NCBI RefSeq assembly: GCF_000327385.1
Contig: NW_008709919.1
Coordinates: forward strand, 1,617,921-1,681,920
Length of the DNA: 64,000 nucleotides
Direction of reading: 5' to 3'
Source of the DNA: Lottia gigantea
Taxonomy: Eukaryota; Mollusca; Gastropoda; Lottiidae
Positions 51,001 to 61,134 of this stretch are shown in pieces. The position numbers and the translations under genes were made by a program. Position 1 is the stretch's first letter; each line of letters starts with the position of its first letter. The notes below the pieces were generated by a model. That model made no database searches. It saw only the letters and a list, made by a program, of their open reading frames with translations, and had not been told where the DNA came from.

Positions 51001-54000
51001 CAAGGAAAGACTTCAAACCATATTGGGTCCGACTCCTTCTCTATGAAAATTGCCTGTTATGGATCTTTTGCAATCTCTACAGGTTGGTTGCTTCTTTTTC
51101 AAGGTGAATTCAAAACAAAAAAATTAACAATAAAATTATACCTTAACGATCTCGAACAGCTTCTGTCCATTTGCTCTGATTTCATTTTGAACCTTCATTT
51201 CAGAATTAATCTTCATGATTTCTTGAAAACATGCTGTTGCCACTGGATCTTTTTTATCTTTATACTGCATCACATCATCATATCTTAATTGATTTCTTTT
51301 ACCTCTATTTTGCATCACATCATCATATGTTACTGGATCTCTTTGATCTCTATCCTGCATCACAGCGTTATATCTTAATGGATCTTGTTGATCTCTATCC
51401 TGCATCACAGCGTTATATCTTAATGGATCTTGTTGATCTCTATCCTGCATCACAGCGTTATATCTTAATGGATCTTGTTGATCTCTATCCTGCATCACAG
51501 CGTTATATCTTAATGGATGTTGTTGATCTATATCCTGCATCACTTCGTTTAATAGTGAAAATGATGCATGTATATCAATGCTACTCAAATTATCTTTAAT
51601 AATATTGTCATGGGCAGACTTTAAAGCTGAAGAGTCCGACTGTGTAGTAGAGTGGATACTGGAATCGTTTGTGGTCTGAACCAAATTAGAACCAACGTCT
51701 GATTTTTGTAACTGTTCATTGTAAAGGCGATGAGCTGCTTTCTTCTCCAAATACACCTAATGTAAACAAACAAAAATTAATTGGGTACCATATCTATAGT
51801 GACTTTCAAAATATTTTGTCTATTCTTTTTTAAAGTTTTCATCAAAACTGCAACTTTTAAAGTGACAAATGCGCCCTTTTTGAGCGTTGATTTGAGTCTT
51901 GAGTATGACATAAATAGTTTTCAGAAGTACCCGTACTGTATTCAACATGTACCAACATCACATAATTCCTTCAAATATATCTCTAACTAGAAATTTCTTT
52001 AGATATCTTTTCCATGTATAGCAGTGTCTCAAAAAAAGACATTTCCTCTTTTTCACTTTCAAACACAGATAATTCCGGACACATATGGATTTGAAAGCTC
52101 AAATTTCGACGGTCAGCTGTGAACACTATTACTAGTTGACTTAGCTTAAATATTTTGATTTCTGAGACTAAAGTATGATTGGTCAAAATAAGGGGAATGT
52201 ATTCCTTTAAAGGTTTTGTATTCAGAGCTTGTTGTGTGATTTCAAGAAATCTTGTTTGAAATCATCAAAAATGAAGCATTGAAAACTGTTTCATCATTTA
52301 TAATGACTCAGTGAGTTAACCTTGCTGGCTAACCTTAGGTACAGGAGTTCGATCCTTGCATTCGAGCTTAGACAGTATCTTCTGTGATGCAGTAAGAAGG
52401 TTGTCATGGAAACATTTCTAGTTATTCAGATGTTACCATAAACCAATGCCATGTAAGCACTTAAATCTTAAATCGGTAGATTTCACATGTATGACAGAAA
52501 TTCCCAAAATAGTAGGCTCAAGGTTGTTGGTTTTACAAATTTTTCTCTCATTGCAAATTGTACTTGCAGTTTCCCTTAATTTCCCTATGTTTGTTTGTTT
52601 ATGCAAAAAAAACTCTTGATACTCACTTGATCTTGCAAGTCGTTAAATTTTTTACCCACATTCTTTAAAGTATCTGGATTAGCTGTTGCTTCATCTACTT
52701 TCTTAGAAGTGGATAGAGGAGACTGGTCATTTGTTTTGTGGCACATACAGCAGACACCAATTTGGGGTACATTTATATATGTGCAGTGTGCACAAACCCA
52801 ATTTGCATTTTGGATGTCATCGTCAATCAATGCTTCATTCTGATGCATTTGCTCAATTGGAACTTCTTGCTTGGTTTTCACTGTTGGGGATAGAGTATCA
52901 CTGGTGTCCATTGAAGAATCAAGATCCTTTATATAGTCTTCCAATGACTTTTTTTCTCGAATTAAAATGCTTTTTTTTTTAGTAAGAGTGACAAACTGAT
53001 CATTTTGTAAAAATTGATCGTCTTGGGAAAGAATCTTATTGAGATTTTGGTCCAATTCTGAGATCTCCTTTTCGGCTGTTAAAATATGGATCTCACATTT
53101 AGATTTACGAAAGTTTATATCCGGTAATGTAACAATTTTCGCTAACAGCTTTGATTTCCCCTGATAAGGTGTGACATTGGTATCAGATCTCGTAACCATT
53201 GGTGATATGTTCATGGTCATATTAGAACCAGCAGACGCTTTGTTGTCATTTTCAAATCTGGTAACCATCGGCGGTATGTTCAGAGGTGTATTAGGACTAG
53301 CAGACACTGTGTTGTTATCTTCAAATCCAGTAACCATTGGCGGTATGTTCAGAGGTGTATTAGGACTAGCAGACACTGTGTTGTTATCTTCAAATCCAGT
53401 AACCATTGGCGGTATGTTCAGAGGTGTATTAGGACTAGCATACGCTGTGTTGTTATTTTCAAATCCAGTGACCATTGGCGATATGTTCATAGTAGCAGAC
53501 GACACTGGTGAATCTTTTAACTCTGGCGGGTAGGAAATATCATCCCTACTGAAGCTTCTGTCACGTTTAACTGAATTAATTGAAAATTTCACAGGCTTGT
53601 ACTTAGTTGACTGTTCACTGTAACTTTTTATTTTATGCTGGTGTCTTCTCAGTTTTTCTTCAAAATAATCGCTATCTCTTAAAAATGCCTGAGGCGTTGA
53701 TTTATTGGAAGGATCTGTATCAGACTCTGTCTTCATAGAAGATTCAAAATATGTGTCCTGAAGTAAAATAATAACTATTACAGAATTCAATGGTAGAGGA
53801 TTTATCTGAAACATCCAACTCGTTAAATTGTCTTATGAAGACAGAAAGTTGATCTACTAGAGAAGTCTCTGTAGTCAAGAGAAAAATTCGTAAAGATCTT
53901 TACCTGTTGAGGGTTTGCCACTGGGATGCTCTGTTGATTGGGTTTCCTACAATGAAAACATCAAGTTTTTTACTATCAAACATTAGGTTTTTACAAGTAT

Positions 54001-57000
54001 TTGAGAATTTTCACCATGGCAAAAGCCAAAGTTGGCAAAACTTCTGGTGTCTGCCTCATTCTTGAGACACTGAAAGCGAGGTTCATTAATAACATCATCC
54101 CTTGATAAATGAATAACCTATCTGAAATCACTAGTCAACAGTGAAAAAAAAAAAGCTTAAAACTGCCTTGTCTCAGAAATTAGTGGAGGTAAATTCCACA
54201 TGAAAGAATTATTAAGTAGCTAAATCAATTCCAAATTTAATCTTGTAAAATGTTATTAGTTTTGAGTTAGCAGGAGGCTTTAAAGACATCAAGGTGGTGA
54301 TTTTAATACAGTGACACGCTGTTACATTTGTTTGTTTGCATTATGAGCCTCATTCTGAATCCAATATGGCCGAAGCATGAATAAGGTCTATTGGATAAGA
54401 ATGTGGATCATGTTATTGCAGATCATGGTATGCATGTCACCACATGTTGTCCTCGATTACATTCTAGAATCAATATAAAACCAAAACTGCAGTGGGTCTT
54501 GATTTTTCTTCCGTCCTGAATCAATTTTGTTTTATTCTGTGGAACAAGCCCAATTTATCTTCTTGATCAAACTGAATTGGTTGATTAGGGTTAATTAAAA
54601 ATGGAGAGTACTAATTGTTAAGCAAGCAGCATGACCTAGTTTTGGAGTTTAGCTTTATAATGGCTAGATATTTTTTGTTGAAACCTTCAGAATACGTAGG
54701 AGACATATTTCTCTACAATTAGGCGTTTATTTCATTCAAATCCAATTTGCCAACCTACAAAAAAATGCAAAATGTCCCACACAAAAATGAATGCAATATA
54801 GATTCAATATTTTCATAAACAAAATAAAAATGTTATTGCCTGAGCAAAGTTTTTTGAATTTTTTCTATATATTTTTTCAACCAGGTTTTCCCCTGTCAAT
54901 GATACAGGTAAGAGGGGCTGACATAGAAAAAGTGTCTAGTCGTTCAGATGGGACCATAAACCGAGGCTGAGTGTGCACTTTAAAGATCCCTCATCAGTTG
55001 GAAGTCAAAAAAGAGCAGGCTCATGCCGCTTGGCAAAATTTCCCTCATTGCACCCTGCATGGCGTTGCCCATCTTCATTAGCCCAGATGGTACAGAAAAG
55101 TAGGAAGTAAAACTCCATTCATTTCATTCCAATTCTTCTTACAATTCAAAAAACATTTTACTTTGCTCAGACAATAGTAGAAATATTCACCTTTTTATCA
55201 CCTCTGAAACTCCATAAGGCCCCTGATGGGTAATCCTTGTTTGAGATCTGGTCACAAAATTACTGTCAAACTTCTTCCGTTTCGTCTGGTCATGTTGACG
55301 TCTGGGGTGTTGATGCCATCTTACGTCACAGGTGATGCATAAGATTTTATTATCACAATCTTCGCAATACACCTCAGCTTTGTTGCATAAACATATTTCA
55401 CACACTAAAATGTGAAGACATTAAAAAATCATAGATCAAGAACCAAACTTGATGCAAAAGTGAGGAAGAAATAACAAGGAAACCATTCTTTTATTGTACA
55501 AATCTGCACAAAAAACAATTGATGAGAGGAGTGTTATGGCGTCTACATGATACAAGTACATACATGGCTGGGTAAAACGATCGAAATAATTGATTATTGT
55601 CATTAGGAATTTAGTATTTCGATTATCGTTTATCAAATTTCATAATCGATTATATGTCAAAGTTACATTTTCTCCACTGTACCCGTTAACAAGTAGTAAT
55701 CTCTTCCAGATAGGTTCCCTTCAGCACGTAACTTACCCACAATAAGATATTAATCAAAGCAAGAATATGCTTCTATGACGCAAAAATAACCCATGTTTCT
55801 AATTTAGTATTTACAGGGTTTTTCAAATTAATTATTTAGTTTTTATTAATCGATTGTTAATCGATAATCTGCCATCGATAATCGATCTAAATTTAGTAAT
55901 CGATACCCAGCCCTATATGGTGGGTCTCATCAAGAAAAGAAAAGTCATCATTGTAAGTTTCAAACAAGGATAATTCTGTACAAGCATGGATTTGATAGCC
56001 CAAATTTCTGTTTCTGAGAAGGTTTCTAAGGTACGATTGGTCAAACAGATGGCCAAATCTGTCTGTCCCATTTAAATAGATCTACCTCAGTGCTACTATA
56101 TTCTATATACTATACTTACTAGATTCAGTTTTAATATCTTCTCTTGTTTTCTCAATGGCATCTGATTCACTTACTCTGGTCAACTATATCAGAAAATATA
56201 TCATGAGTAGTAATCAGACAGGGCCACTTTTTGTGTGGTGGTCCGATATTCCCTAAAGTGGTCTATTACCGGTCAGATCAAGAAGCAATCCATTAGCATT
56301 TTTCAAAATATGATGAAAACAGAGGTTTTTATCTTAGAAAAAAAAACCTTAGCCATTGAGTAAAGAAAATTAACATCAGAGCAGACATGTAAACTATCAA
56401 AACTGTTTTGCAAAACACCATCCTATAGGTGGCGACACTTGACTGCAGCTTAGTGACACCTGGTGCATAAGAACAGCAAACATAAAGAAAGACAAAAAAA
56501 CTGATGCATCATTATAATGCTGGTTCGGTGCTTGAGAAGGACTAGACTTTTATGGCAATTGCTTATTGATAATCATTTTGTAAATGGCAAAACCACTTTA
56601 ATCTAAATTTCATCTCATTTCTAAGTATCGCTGCACGGATTCTTTCATAAAAAATTCAAATTATCATCCATTTCTGTGCTTCCTATTTCATGGACTTCAA
56701 ATTACAATAGAACTTACCTGTAGACCTGGACTTGGTTGACGAGGATTTGTTCTATGCAACATAGCATTAATATTGGCTCTAAAACAAATCACATAAAATC
56801 AGAATAAGAAATAGCCATTGTCAAAAAGATACAGCTTGAACCTTAGAGGTCATGGTTCACCATTGTTGTCGGTTGATTTTGACCTTGAATATATGTTAAC
56901 AGTCTTCAGAAGTACCAGTACTAAAACTTTACGAAATTCACATAATTCATAAAAAAAATTTACTAAAATTTAGAAATAGGTTAAATTCACATTGCAGGGT

Positions 57001-59086
57001 CATCATATTTGTATGTAAGCATGTGCCATTTTTACTTACACAGTATCTTCAGGCAGAAATTGTTCTATATCACTAGAATGTGGATGTTTACCACTTAAGT
57101 ACAACTCCATTTCAGTTTTTGCAATAATCAAATCACAAACAAGATTAAGTGTATGATTATGGTCAGGTTGTAAGTGGTCAGGAAAATAAACACCATCTTC
57201 TACTGTCAGTGTATATCCCATCATCTTCATGATTTCAGAACTACCCTACAACCAAAAAAAAAAAATGAAAAGAAATCAGAACTCAGAACAAGGCTGCAGA
57301 ACCACCATCAATCAAAATAACATAACATATACGTGCCTAAAGTGAGTTTGATTCTGTCATCATCAAATTTGGTATGATTTAATAAAATTCATAAAAAATA
57401 GTGAACCACAGCCATATACGCCAACCGCGGCATGCGGATGGCAAATATTCAAGATTTTGGGGCAAGGGAAATAACTCTGCTTCTAACGGTTGAAAATAGC
57501 TCAAATTCGAACTTGATCTTCGTTTCATACCGAATTTCACTTGATTCCATCAAAAAATCTAGTTTTTAGAGCGTTTACAAGCAAATGTTGACGGACGGAC
57601 AGACCGACGGACAGACGTACAGGGGTGCCGACAATATACATCCACATAGAGAGATAAAATAAAAATGGAGGTATTGCACCTAGCATTGTGTATCCTTGTA
57701 TCGCAATGAATTGGTTCATCCATATATTTGGATAGCACTACAGCCACGTAATGTTTACCTTTTACTGCGTCATAATTATTTACAATACAGAGTACAATTT
57801 AAATTCAAAAATTTGGTTTGCAATTTATCACACCAAATAGGAGTTAAACGTTGATGCGCATTTTATAAAAATTTGGTAGCAACTTCAAATGTACGTGTTT
57901 CAATGAAGTGGAAGACTTCAGATCGATCTTGCTAATGACGTTAGTTAAAGACATCGCTTTGAGTTGCTGTATATTTCTGGCAGAAACTCTCAGGAAAAAT
58001 AGAAATATGATTTGATTTGCAGATCTTCATGTCACTTTGGTTAGTCGCAAACACAGTTATTTTGACATACAAAATGTGAAGCCATACTTAAATTGAACCC
58101 TGTTTCAATACTAAAAAAATCATTTGACAGAACAATGTGCCAATTAAACTAGTATGAAGTAGTGCAGTGGGCAAAGTGGTTATATATCATTACAGTCTGG
58201 GTGTTCAGCCTACATTAATATTTACCTTAAGAGGATTCACTCTTTCTCTAAAAATTGGATTTGAAAATTTCACAGATCTCCACATTTCAGCTCTGGCATT
58301 CACAGGTTTTAATAAATGGCGGCCATATTTTTCCAATATACCCAAAGCTAAAGGTATCTTTTTCAATTCATCCACTGTCTGAATGATACAATAACATATC
58401 ATAACCATATCATTATTGCCTTACGCTTTGTAAATATTCATTTTATATTCTATATAATAGAAAGTATAGGTTCTTATGGCTGGTATTTTTCTCACATGTC
58501 CATAATTAATTCATAATTAGATAAATTAGAAGAGAATTTCTAGCAGAATTCCAATGAATGACCGATCAAGAAAGGTTAAAAATTCTTTTTTTGTATATCA
58601 GGACTGTACATACATGGACATTTATGGTTGGTTAAAACCCTTAATCACATACAATATAGGAAAATAATGGTATGATTAAGAATACATGATAATTCATTAG
58701 AAACACCAATTAATCAAATAGTTTGCTTAATTTGATACTAAAAAATAAGGAAACCCATCTTTAAAGAAGTCTGCTTTTTCCATAATATTGTCTTGTGTTT
58801 GTTACAAGTAAATGATGTCACATAGTTTCCAACACTCTAACCAACTGTGCTACAGAAGCCCTCAACTTACCTTGTTATTTAATGAAAATAGCTGTTTGAC
58901 ATCGAGACAGGAATATTTCATACATATAGGTGCTTGTAACCTTATCAGACAAATGATCACAAGACTGGTATCTTCATTGTGATGTACCAATGTTGTCAAC
59001 TCTTTCCGGTAAAACAATAGTTTCTCATCCATTTCTGTTAAAAATTCATTGTCTTCAATTGCAGATAAAGATTCTGCTTGTCCCAT
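39060..59086 (-). CDS. RNF31: RNF31/HOIP, linear-ubiquitin E3 ligase (complete)
   Basis: Twenty coding exons in phase: 58871-59086, 58226-58378, 57040-57245, 56718-56778, 56120-56183, 55191-55404, 53904-53946, 52627-53757, 51142-51756, 49613-49882, 48624-48872, 47448-47669, 46564-46737, 44228-44326, 43654-43743, 42032-42146, 41241-41359, 40265-40372, 39667-39809, 39060-39255; about 1495 residues (human 1072). HOIP is the catalytic RBR subunit of LUBAC and makes Met1-linked ubiquitin in NF-kB and cell-death signalling. Seen in order: PUB ([20 protein letters not shown]), Cys/His finger [16 protein letters not shown], one NZF ([12 protein letters not shown]...CCMC, ~637-664), UBA (902-991), RING1 (CEICYTKFP), IBR ([16 protein letters not shown]), RING2 with catalytic Cys1323 in KGGCMHFTC, and the LDD ([42 protein letters not shown]). 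The protein is longer mainly through a repeat-bearing linker between NZF and UBA. The last exon ends KKVCIGLHT; a further short exon is possible. Confidence 0.93.
40388..41185. repeat. 'gtcacaaggtaaatt' tandem array with inverted segments
   Basis: Units of roughly 15-30 bp are built from 'ggtcacaaggtaaattagtc' and 'acagtgacatggtcac'. Two short blocks (about 40685-40745 and 40912-40975) are inverted, reading 'gtgaccaatttactgtg'. It lies in the RNF31 intron between exons 41241-41359 and 40265-40372. Confidence 0.85.
41497..41766 (-). mobile_element. MITE-A copy
   Basis: The ends 'gaaagggattggtgtgccat' and 'atggcacacatatcccttta' are inverted. The interior carries 'ggtactagaaatgtacgaaa' and 'ttcgacggtgagctgtgaac'. 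RNF31 intron. Confidence 0.8.
42300..42602. mobile_element. Foldback element C copy seeding an array
   Basis: It carries 'accttgacagcaattgtcat', 'ttcttgtatcatggaattgc' and 'cacaaccaatcagagtcc', then the inverted arm 'gatacaagaatagtgactat' and 'tgcagtcaagtaggaagttc'. Its right end continues directly into the tandem array at 42599-43545. Confidence 0.7.
42599..43545. repeat. 91/133-bp tandem array grown from a foldback element end
   Basis: Unit starts ('gatgagtttcatcaaatggc') fall at about 42599, 42732, 42823, 42956, 43089, 43222, 43313 and 43446, with spacings of 133 or 91 bp. The 133-bp form adds a 42-bp block starting 'ttgttctacctcacatgtag'. Copies are nearly identical, so the expansion is recent. 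Confidence 0.9.
43783..43990 (-). mobile_element. MITE-A, truncated copy
   Basis: 'gagggttgatttaagtccta', 'cttcagaagtactagaaata' and 'gagactaacattcgattggt' identify it. The middle landmark 'ttcgacggtgagctgtgaac' is missing. Confidence 0.65.
44030..44165. mobile_element. Bivalve-type dispersed repeat fragment
   Basis: 'gggcaataactcaaaaaccg' and 'aagtttgaacttgcccaaga' resemble 60838-60960 ('gggcaataacttagaaaacg'). It is non-coding and lies in an RNF31 intron. Confidence 0.5.
44775..46527. repeat. 46-bp tandem repeat, about 38 copies
   Basis: The unit is aacatagtgttggaatagat, then aaatcaaccattgatagtgt, then taaaac. Copies differ by a few recurring variants (ggaatag/gggatag, ttgatag/ttcacag/ttgataa). 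Blocks of variants recur in the same order (for example around 45090-45680 and 45890-46400), evidence of segmental duplication inside the array. RNF31 intron next to exon 46564-46737. Confidence 0.95.
46740..47447. other. RNF31 intron, older repeat text
   Basis: 'tgttgaaatctttagaatat', 'gtagaagacacaattttcta' and 'ggcatttattttactcaaat' recur near 28795-28870 and 54670-54740, so a diverged interspersed repeat is present. I could not define its ends. Confidence 0.45.
47673..48225. repeat. 87-bp tandem array derived from a SINE tail
   Basis: Six units start at about 47673, 47760, 47847, 47934, 48021 and 48108 ('gaaataaaatgaaatgaagc'). The unit resembles the SINE 3' tail (gaaatgaatggagttttacg) in minus orientation. 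The first unit abuts the acceptor of RNF31 exon 47448-47669, so the pyrimidine tract of that acceptor (minus strand 'cttcatttcattttatttca') is array sequence. Confidence 0.85.
48275..48605 (-). mobile_element. MITE-A copy, well preserved
   Basis: The ends 'tttaaagggacaagagtgcc' and 'ggtctatatgtccctttaaa' are inverted. The landmarks 'cttcagaagtactagaaacg', 'gacaagtcgtcattttaaca' and 'gtgaacactattactgatta' are in order. It ends about 20 bp from exon 48624-48872. Confidence 0.85.
48875..49612. other. RNF31 intron, nothing recognised
   Basis: Lies between exons 48624-48872 and 49613-49882. An open frame across 48822-49142 has no splice or family support. Confidence 0.4.
49925..51020. repeat. 24-bp tandem repeat, about 45 copies
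   Basis: The unit is approximately atgtcaaggaaagacttcac plus 'ccac'. Because 24 is a multiple of three, long open frames run on both strands (MSRKDFTSP-type and SFLDIGEVK-type). These are by-products of the repeat, not genes: the array sits in the RNF31 intron between exons 51142-51756 and 49613-49882. Confidence 0.92.
51228..51545 (-). repeat. RNF31: In-frame 45-bp coding repeat in RNF31
   Basis: Within exon 51142-51756, seven 15-residue units read like [15 protein letters not shown]. The middle units are nearly identical and the outer ones diverged ([15 protein letters not shown]). The period keeps the frame. The region is charged and probably disordered, between NZF and UBA. Confidence 0.9.
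51857..52212 (-). mobile_element. MITE-A copy
   Basis: The ends 'aaagtgacaaatgcgccctt' and 'gggaatgtattcctttaaag' and the phrase 'ttcgacggtcagctgtgaac' identify it. RNF31 intron. Confidence 0.75.
52305..52560 (+). mobile_element. tRNA-derived SINE, plus orientation
   Basis: The head has a box-A-like 'gactcagtgagtt' and box-B-like 'gagttcgatccttg'. The body has 'ttctagttattcagatgtta' and 'accataaaccaatgccatgt', then 'ttttctctcattgcaaattg'. The order matches 54880-55125 and the reverse of 61432-61680. Confidence 0.75.
53176..53500 (-). repeat. RNF31: In-frame 69-bp coding repeat in RNF31
   Basis: Within exon 52627-53757, about five 23-residue units carry [20 protein letters not shown]. Two are identical and the outer units diverged. 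The period keeps the frame. It lies before the NZF in a Ser/Thr/Asn-rich linker. Confidence 0.9.
54000..54879. other. RNF31 intron, older repeat text
   Basis: The 54600-54740 part repeats phrases seen at 46980-47050 and 28790-28870 ('cagaatacgtaggagacata', 'ctctacaattaggcgtttat'). No exon fits the phases. Confidence 0.4.
54880..55125 (+). mobile_element. tRNA-derived SINE body and tail
   Basis: The body runs 'gataagaggggctgacat'-like text, 'gtctagtcgttcagatggga', 'ccataaaccgaggctgagtg' and 'tttccctcattgcaccctgc'. The tail is 'cattagcccagatgg' then 'gtaaaactccattcatttca'. The tail shows the family's 3' end; the tRNA-like head is missing here. Confidence 0.75.
55566..55912. mobile_element. 347-bp MITE with GGCTGGGTA ends
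   Basis: Inverted ends GGCTGGGTA and TACCCAGCC and repeated 'atcgat/gattatcg' words throughout allow strong self-pairing. It may be hAT-like. The flanking 8-mers do not match, so the superfamily is uncertain. Confidence 0.7.
55925..56077 (-). mobile_element. MITE-A, partial copy
   Basis: 'aaaagtcatcattgtaagtt', 'gcatggatttgatagcccaa' and 'gtacgattggtcaaacagat' match the family's inner half. Confidence 0.6.
56185..56717. other. RNF31 intron, nothing recognised
   Basis: Lies between the small exons 56120-56183 and 56718-56778. I found no repeat family or exon. Confidence 0.4.
56850..56985 (-). mobile_element. MITE-A, partial copy
   Basis: 'gttaacagtcttcagaagta' and 'ccagtactaaaactttacga' belong to the family's outer part; the rest is absent. 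Confidence 0.5.
57395..57660. mobile_element. Dispersed repeat with 'gacggacggacag' end
   Basis: Same family and order as 38035-38290: 'accacagccatatacgccaa', 'ggcatgcggatggcaaatat', 'gttgacggacggacagaccg' and 'caggggtgccgacaatatac'. Confidence 0.75.
57661..58225. other. RNF31 intron, nothing recognised
   Basis: AT-rich intron between the PUB exon and exon 57040-57245. Confidence 0.4.
58385..58870. other. RNF31 first coding intron, nothing recognised
   Basis: AT-rich, with no repeat family that I recognise. Confidence 0.4.
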
Positions 59087-59900
59087 TCTCTCCTATTAGA
59101 CTTGTTTCTAATCTCTCCTATTAGACTTGTTTCTAACGAAAAAAAAAATTAGCCTACACTTCAACTGGCTGTTTCAACCAAGAAACTCTGATCCTATCTA
59201 ATAGGTGCACTGACAGATGATTTTAATGACCCTTTATCCCAGAGAATGTTAGGACAGATAAAAATGTGTCATTTTTTGTCGAAGATAGACACTCCTTTAT
59301 TTTTACAGCTAAGTCACCAAATTCTATCACTTCAAACCAGCCTTGCCTCTCCATGAACAATCTGGAGCATATACCTGCATGTTTAAAAGTTTAATTTCCA
59401 TTTACTATTGACCCCCACCTTAGAAACTACTCTTGTCTAGCCATCAAATTCATCTGTCAAGAGTCTGTGGATAGTGTCGGAGTATTTCAGAAGATATCCT
59501 AACCTTTGACTGGGTTTCACCGATTGCCTGTTAATGTATGGTACTAAAGTCAATAGATTTTGGTATGTTTTTACCCTTACCAGTTATGAACTCACTGCTT
59601 TGATGTGTAAGCGTCAGAAAGCTTCGGACTACACTTGTATATTCATTACTAGTCTAGCGACGTATCAACCTACCATCTGACTAAAATATAATAATTCTAC
59701 TGCCACAGACACAATAAATATAATAGGAATCATAGTACAATTACCAAGAAGTTGACATACCTAATAGAAAATACTTCCTCGTAAGATTAGTAAGACTGAC
59801 ACCACGACGACGTAGTAGGTGTTATTATTCGGTCTACTTTTACTTTCAGTTCCTGTAGAGCCGAATCGAACTGTCAAATCGACCTCGTTGGGTCTTTTCA
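59087..59900 (-). other. RNF31: RNF31 5' UTR with a probable non-coding first exon
   Basis: On the minus strand a plausible acceptor (ttttttcgttag) precedes 59132, 46 nt before the ATG. A plausible upstream donor (TTCTATTAG|GTATGTC) is at about 59760, so a non-coding first exon probably starts in the 59762-59980 interval. A 24-bp phrase, 'tctcctattagacttgtttc' plus 'taa', is directly repeated at 59091-59136. The transcription start is not visible. Confidence 0.5.
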
Positions 59901-59989
59901 CAGCCGAAGACCACCAGTGACTGCCAAATATCACAACCAAATGGTCTCAATTAAAGTATACTATGTCAAAATCGACCTAGCACCTCAAT

Positions 59990-61090
59990 CCCCCCCCCCC
60001 CCCCCCCCTTATTTTTGCGAGAAATCCCTAACCGTATTTGTTATTGTAATAGAGAAATTGATGTAAATGGAGCAATTTAAATAGATTGTACAGAAGTGAA
60101 TAAAGAGCCAATCAGAGGCCTTGACAGAAAGTATGTGTATACACAGTCATAGTTTTTACAGCCTTTCTGTCTAGGGCTATGATTGGCTGAATTCGCTGGC
60201 GTACAATCCAATCCAATCGCTGCATTTCGAGATACAAGGAAATATTGTGATGATAACAAGTTTTCTGATAAACCCCAAGAGGTCACAGAATGTATATTCA
60301 TACAAATTGTATATTGAAATGTTGTAAACCTCTTTTTTTTAACTGTGTAAACTTGTGCATTTTGTGTATACAATTTAGTTATACAGAAATGTCTCTAAGG
60401 AATCCCAAGGAAAGCTTCACTACAATCACTAGCAATATTAACAAATCAATCTTAAAATTTGTGTGTGTTCAGAATCATCCACGTTTGAAAGTTAAAAAAA
60501 GACAACTAGTCTTTTCTTGAGACTCTGCCTTATATTGAAATACAAAGTCCTTAGTATGAGGTATTGATGAAGGAATTAAGGGATTTTCGTATATGTATTT
60601 TCAGTACTTCTGAATATTATTAACATATATTCAAGATCCAAATCAATCCCCAAAAATCGTAAATCTGCCCCTTTGCCCCCTGTACCTCTACTGTTAGGCT
60701 TGGGTACATGCATTAAGTACAAAAGCTTTCATTGAAATTGTACAAAATAATGCTATTTCACCTATGCATACAAGTCTCATCAAAATTGGAAAAAAACTCT
60801 TTATCTCTTCCATGAACCAATTTTGACGCATTTCCTCTGTCAAGGGCAATAACTTAGAAAACGTTATTCCAAATCCTACCAAATCAAAACTTGTGCAAGA
60901 TATTATCAATAAATATTATATATGCATACTAAGTTTCATCAAAATCGGGTCAAAACTACAGTCTCTATTGTGTTCGCAATACATATTGGGCATGCACAAT
61001 AAAAAAAAATGTGGGCGGGCTGACGAGCTGACGGAAATGTAGGTCCAGGAAATGTGGACATATAAAAAGACATAAAATAGATAGACACTA
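59990..61090. other. Intergenic, mostly repeats
   Basis: It begins with a C run (59990-60008). It contains a partial foldback C (60098-60255), a MITE-A copy (60455-60675) and a bivalve-type repeat (60700-61080, with 'gggcaataacttagaaaacg' and 'atcaaaatcgggtcaaaact'). No gene was found. Confidence 0.6.
60455..60675 (+). mobile_element. MITE-A copy, ends eroded
   Basis: 'tgtgtgttcagaatcatcca', 'gtcttttcttgagactctgc' and 'atattcaagatccaaatcaa' are family landmarks in plus order. Confidence 0.65.
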
Positions 61091-61096
61091 TTTATT
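61091..61096 (-). terminator. COX4I1: Polyadenylation signal of COX4
   Basis: AATAAA on the minus strand lies about 38 nt after the COX4 stop codon, the normal distance for a short 3' UTR. Confidence 0.75.
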
Positions 61097-61134
61097 ATTA
61101 ACTTAAGAATTGATCACATGATCGAATTATTTCT

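Noticed and set aside
50479-51288. 269-codon open frame on plus with MSRKDF repeats
   Set aside because: It is a by-product of the 24-bp tandem array in an RNF31 intron; it ends inside and antisense to exon 51142-51756 and shows no family similarity.
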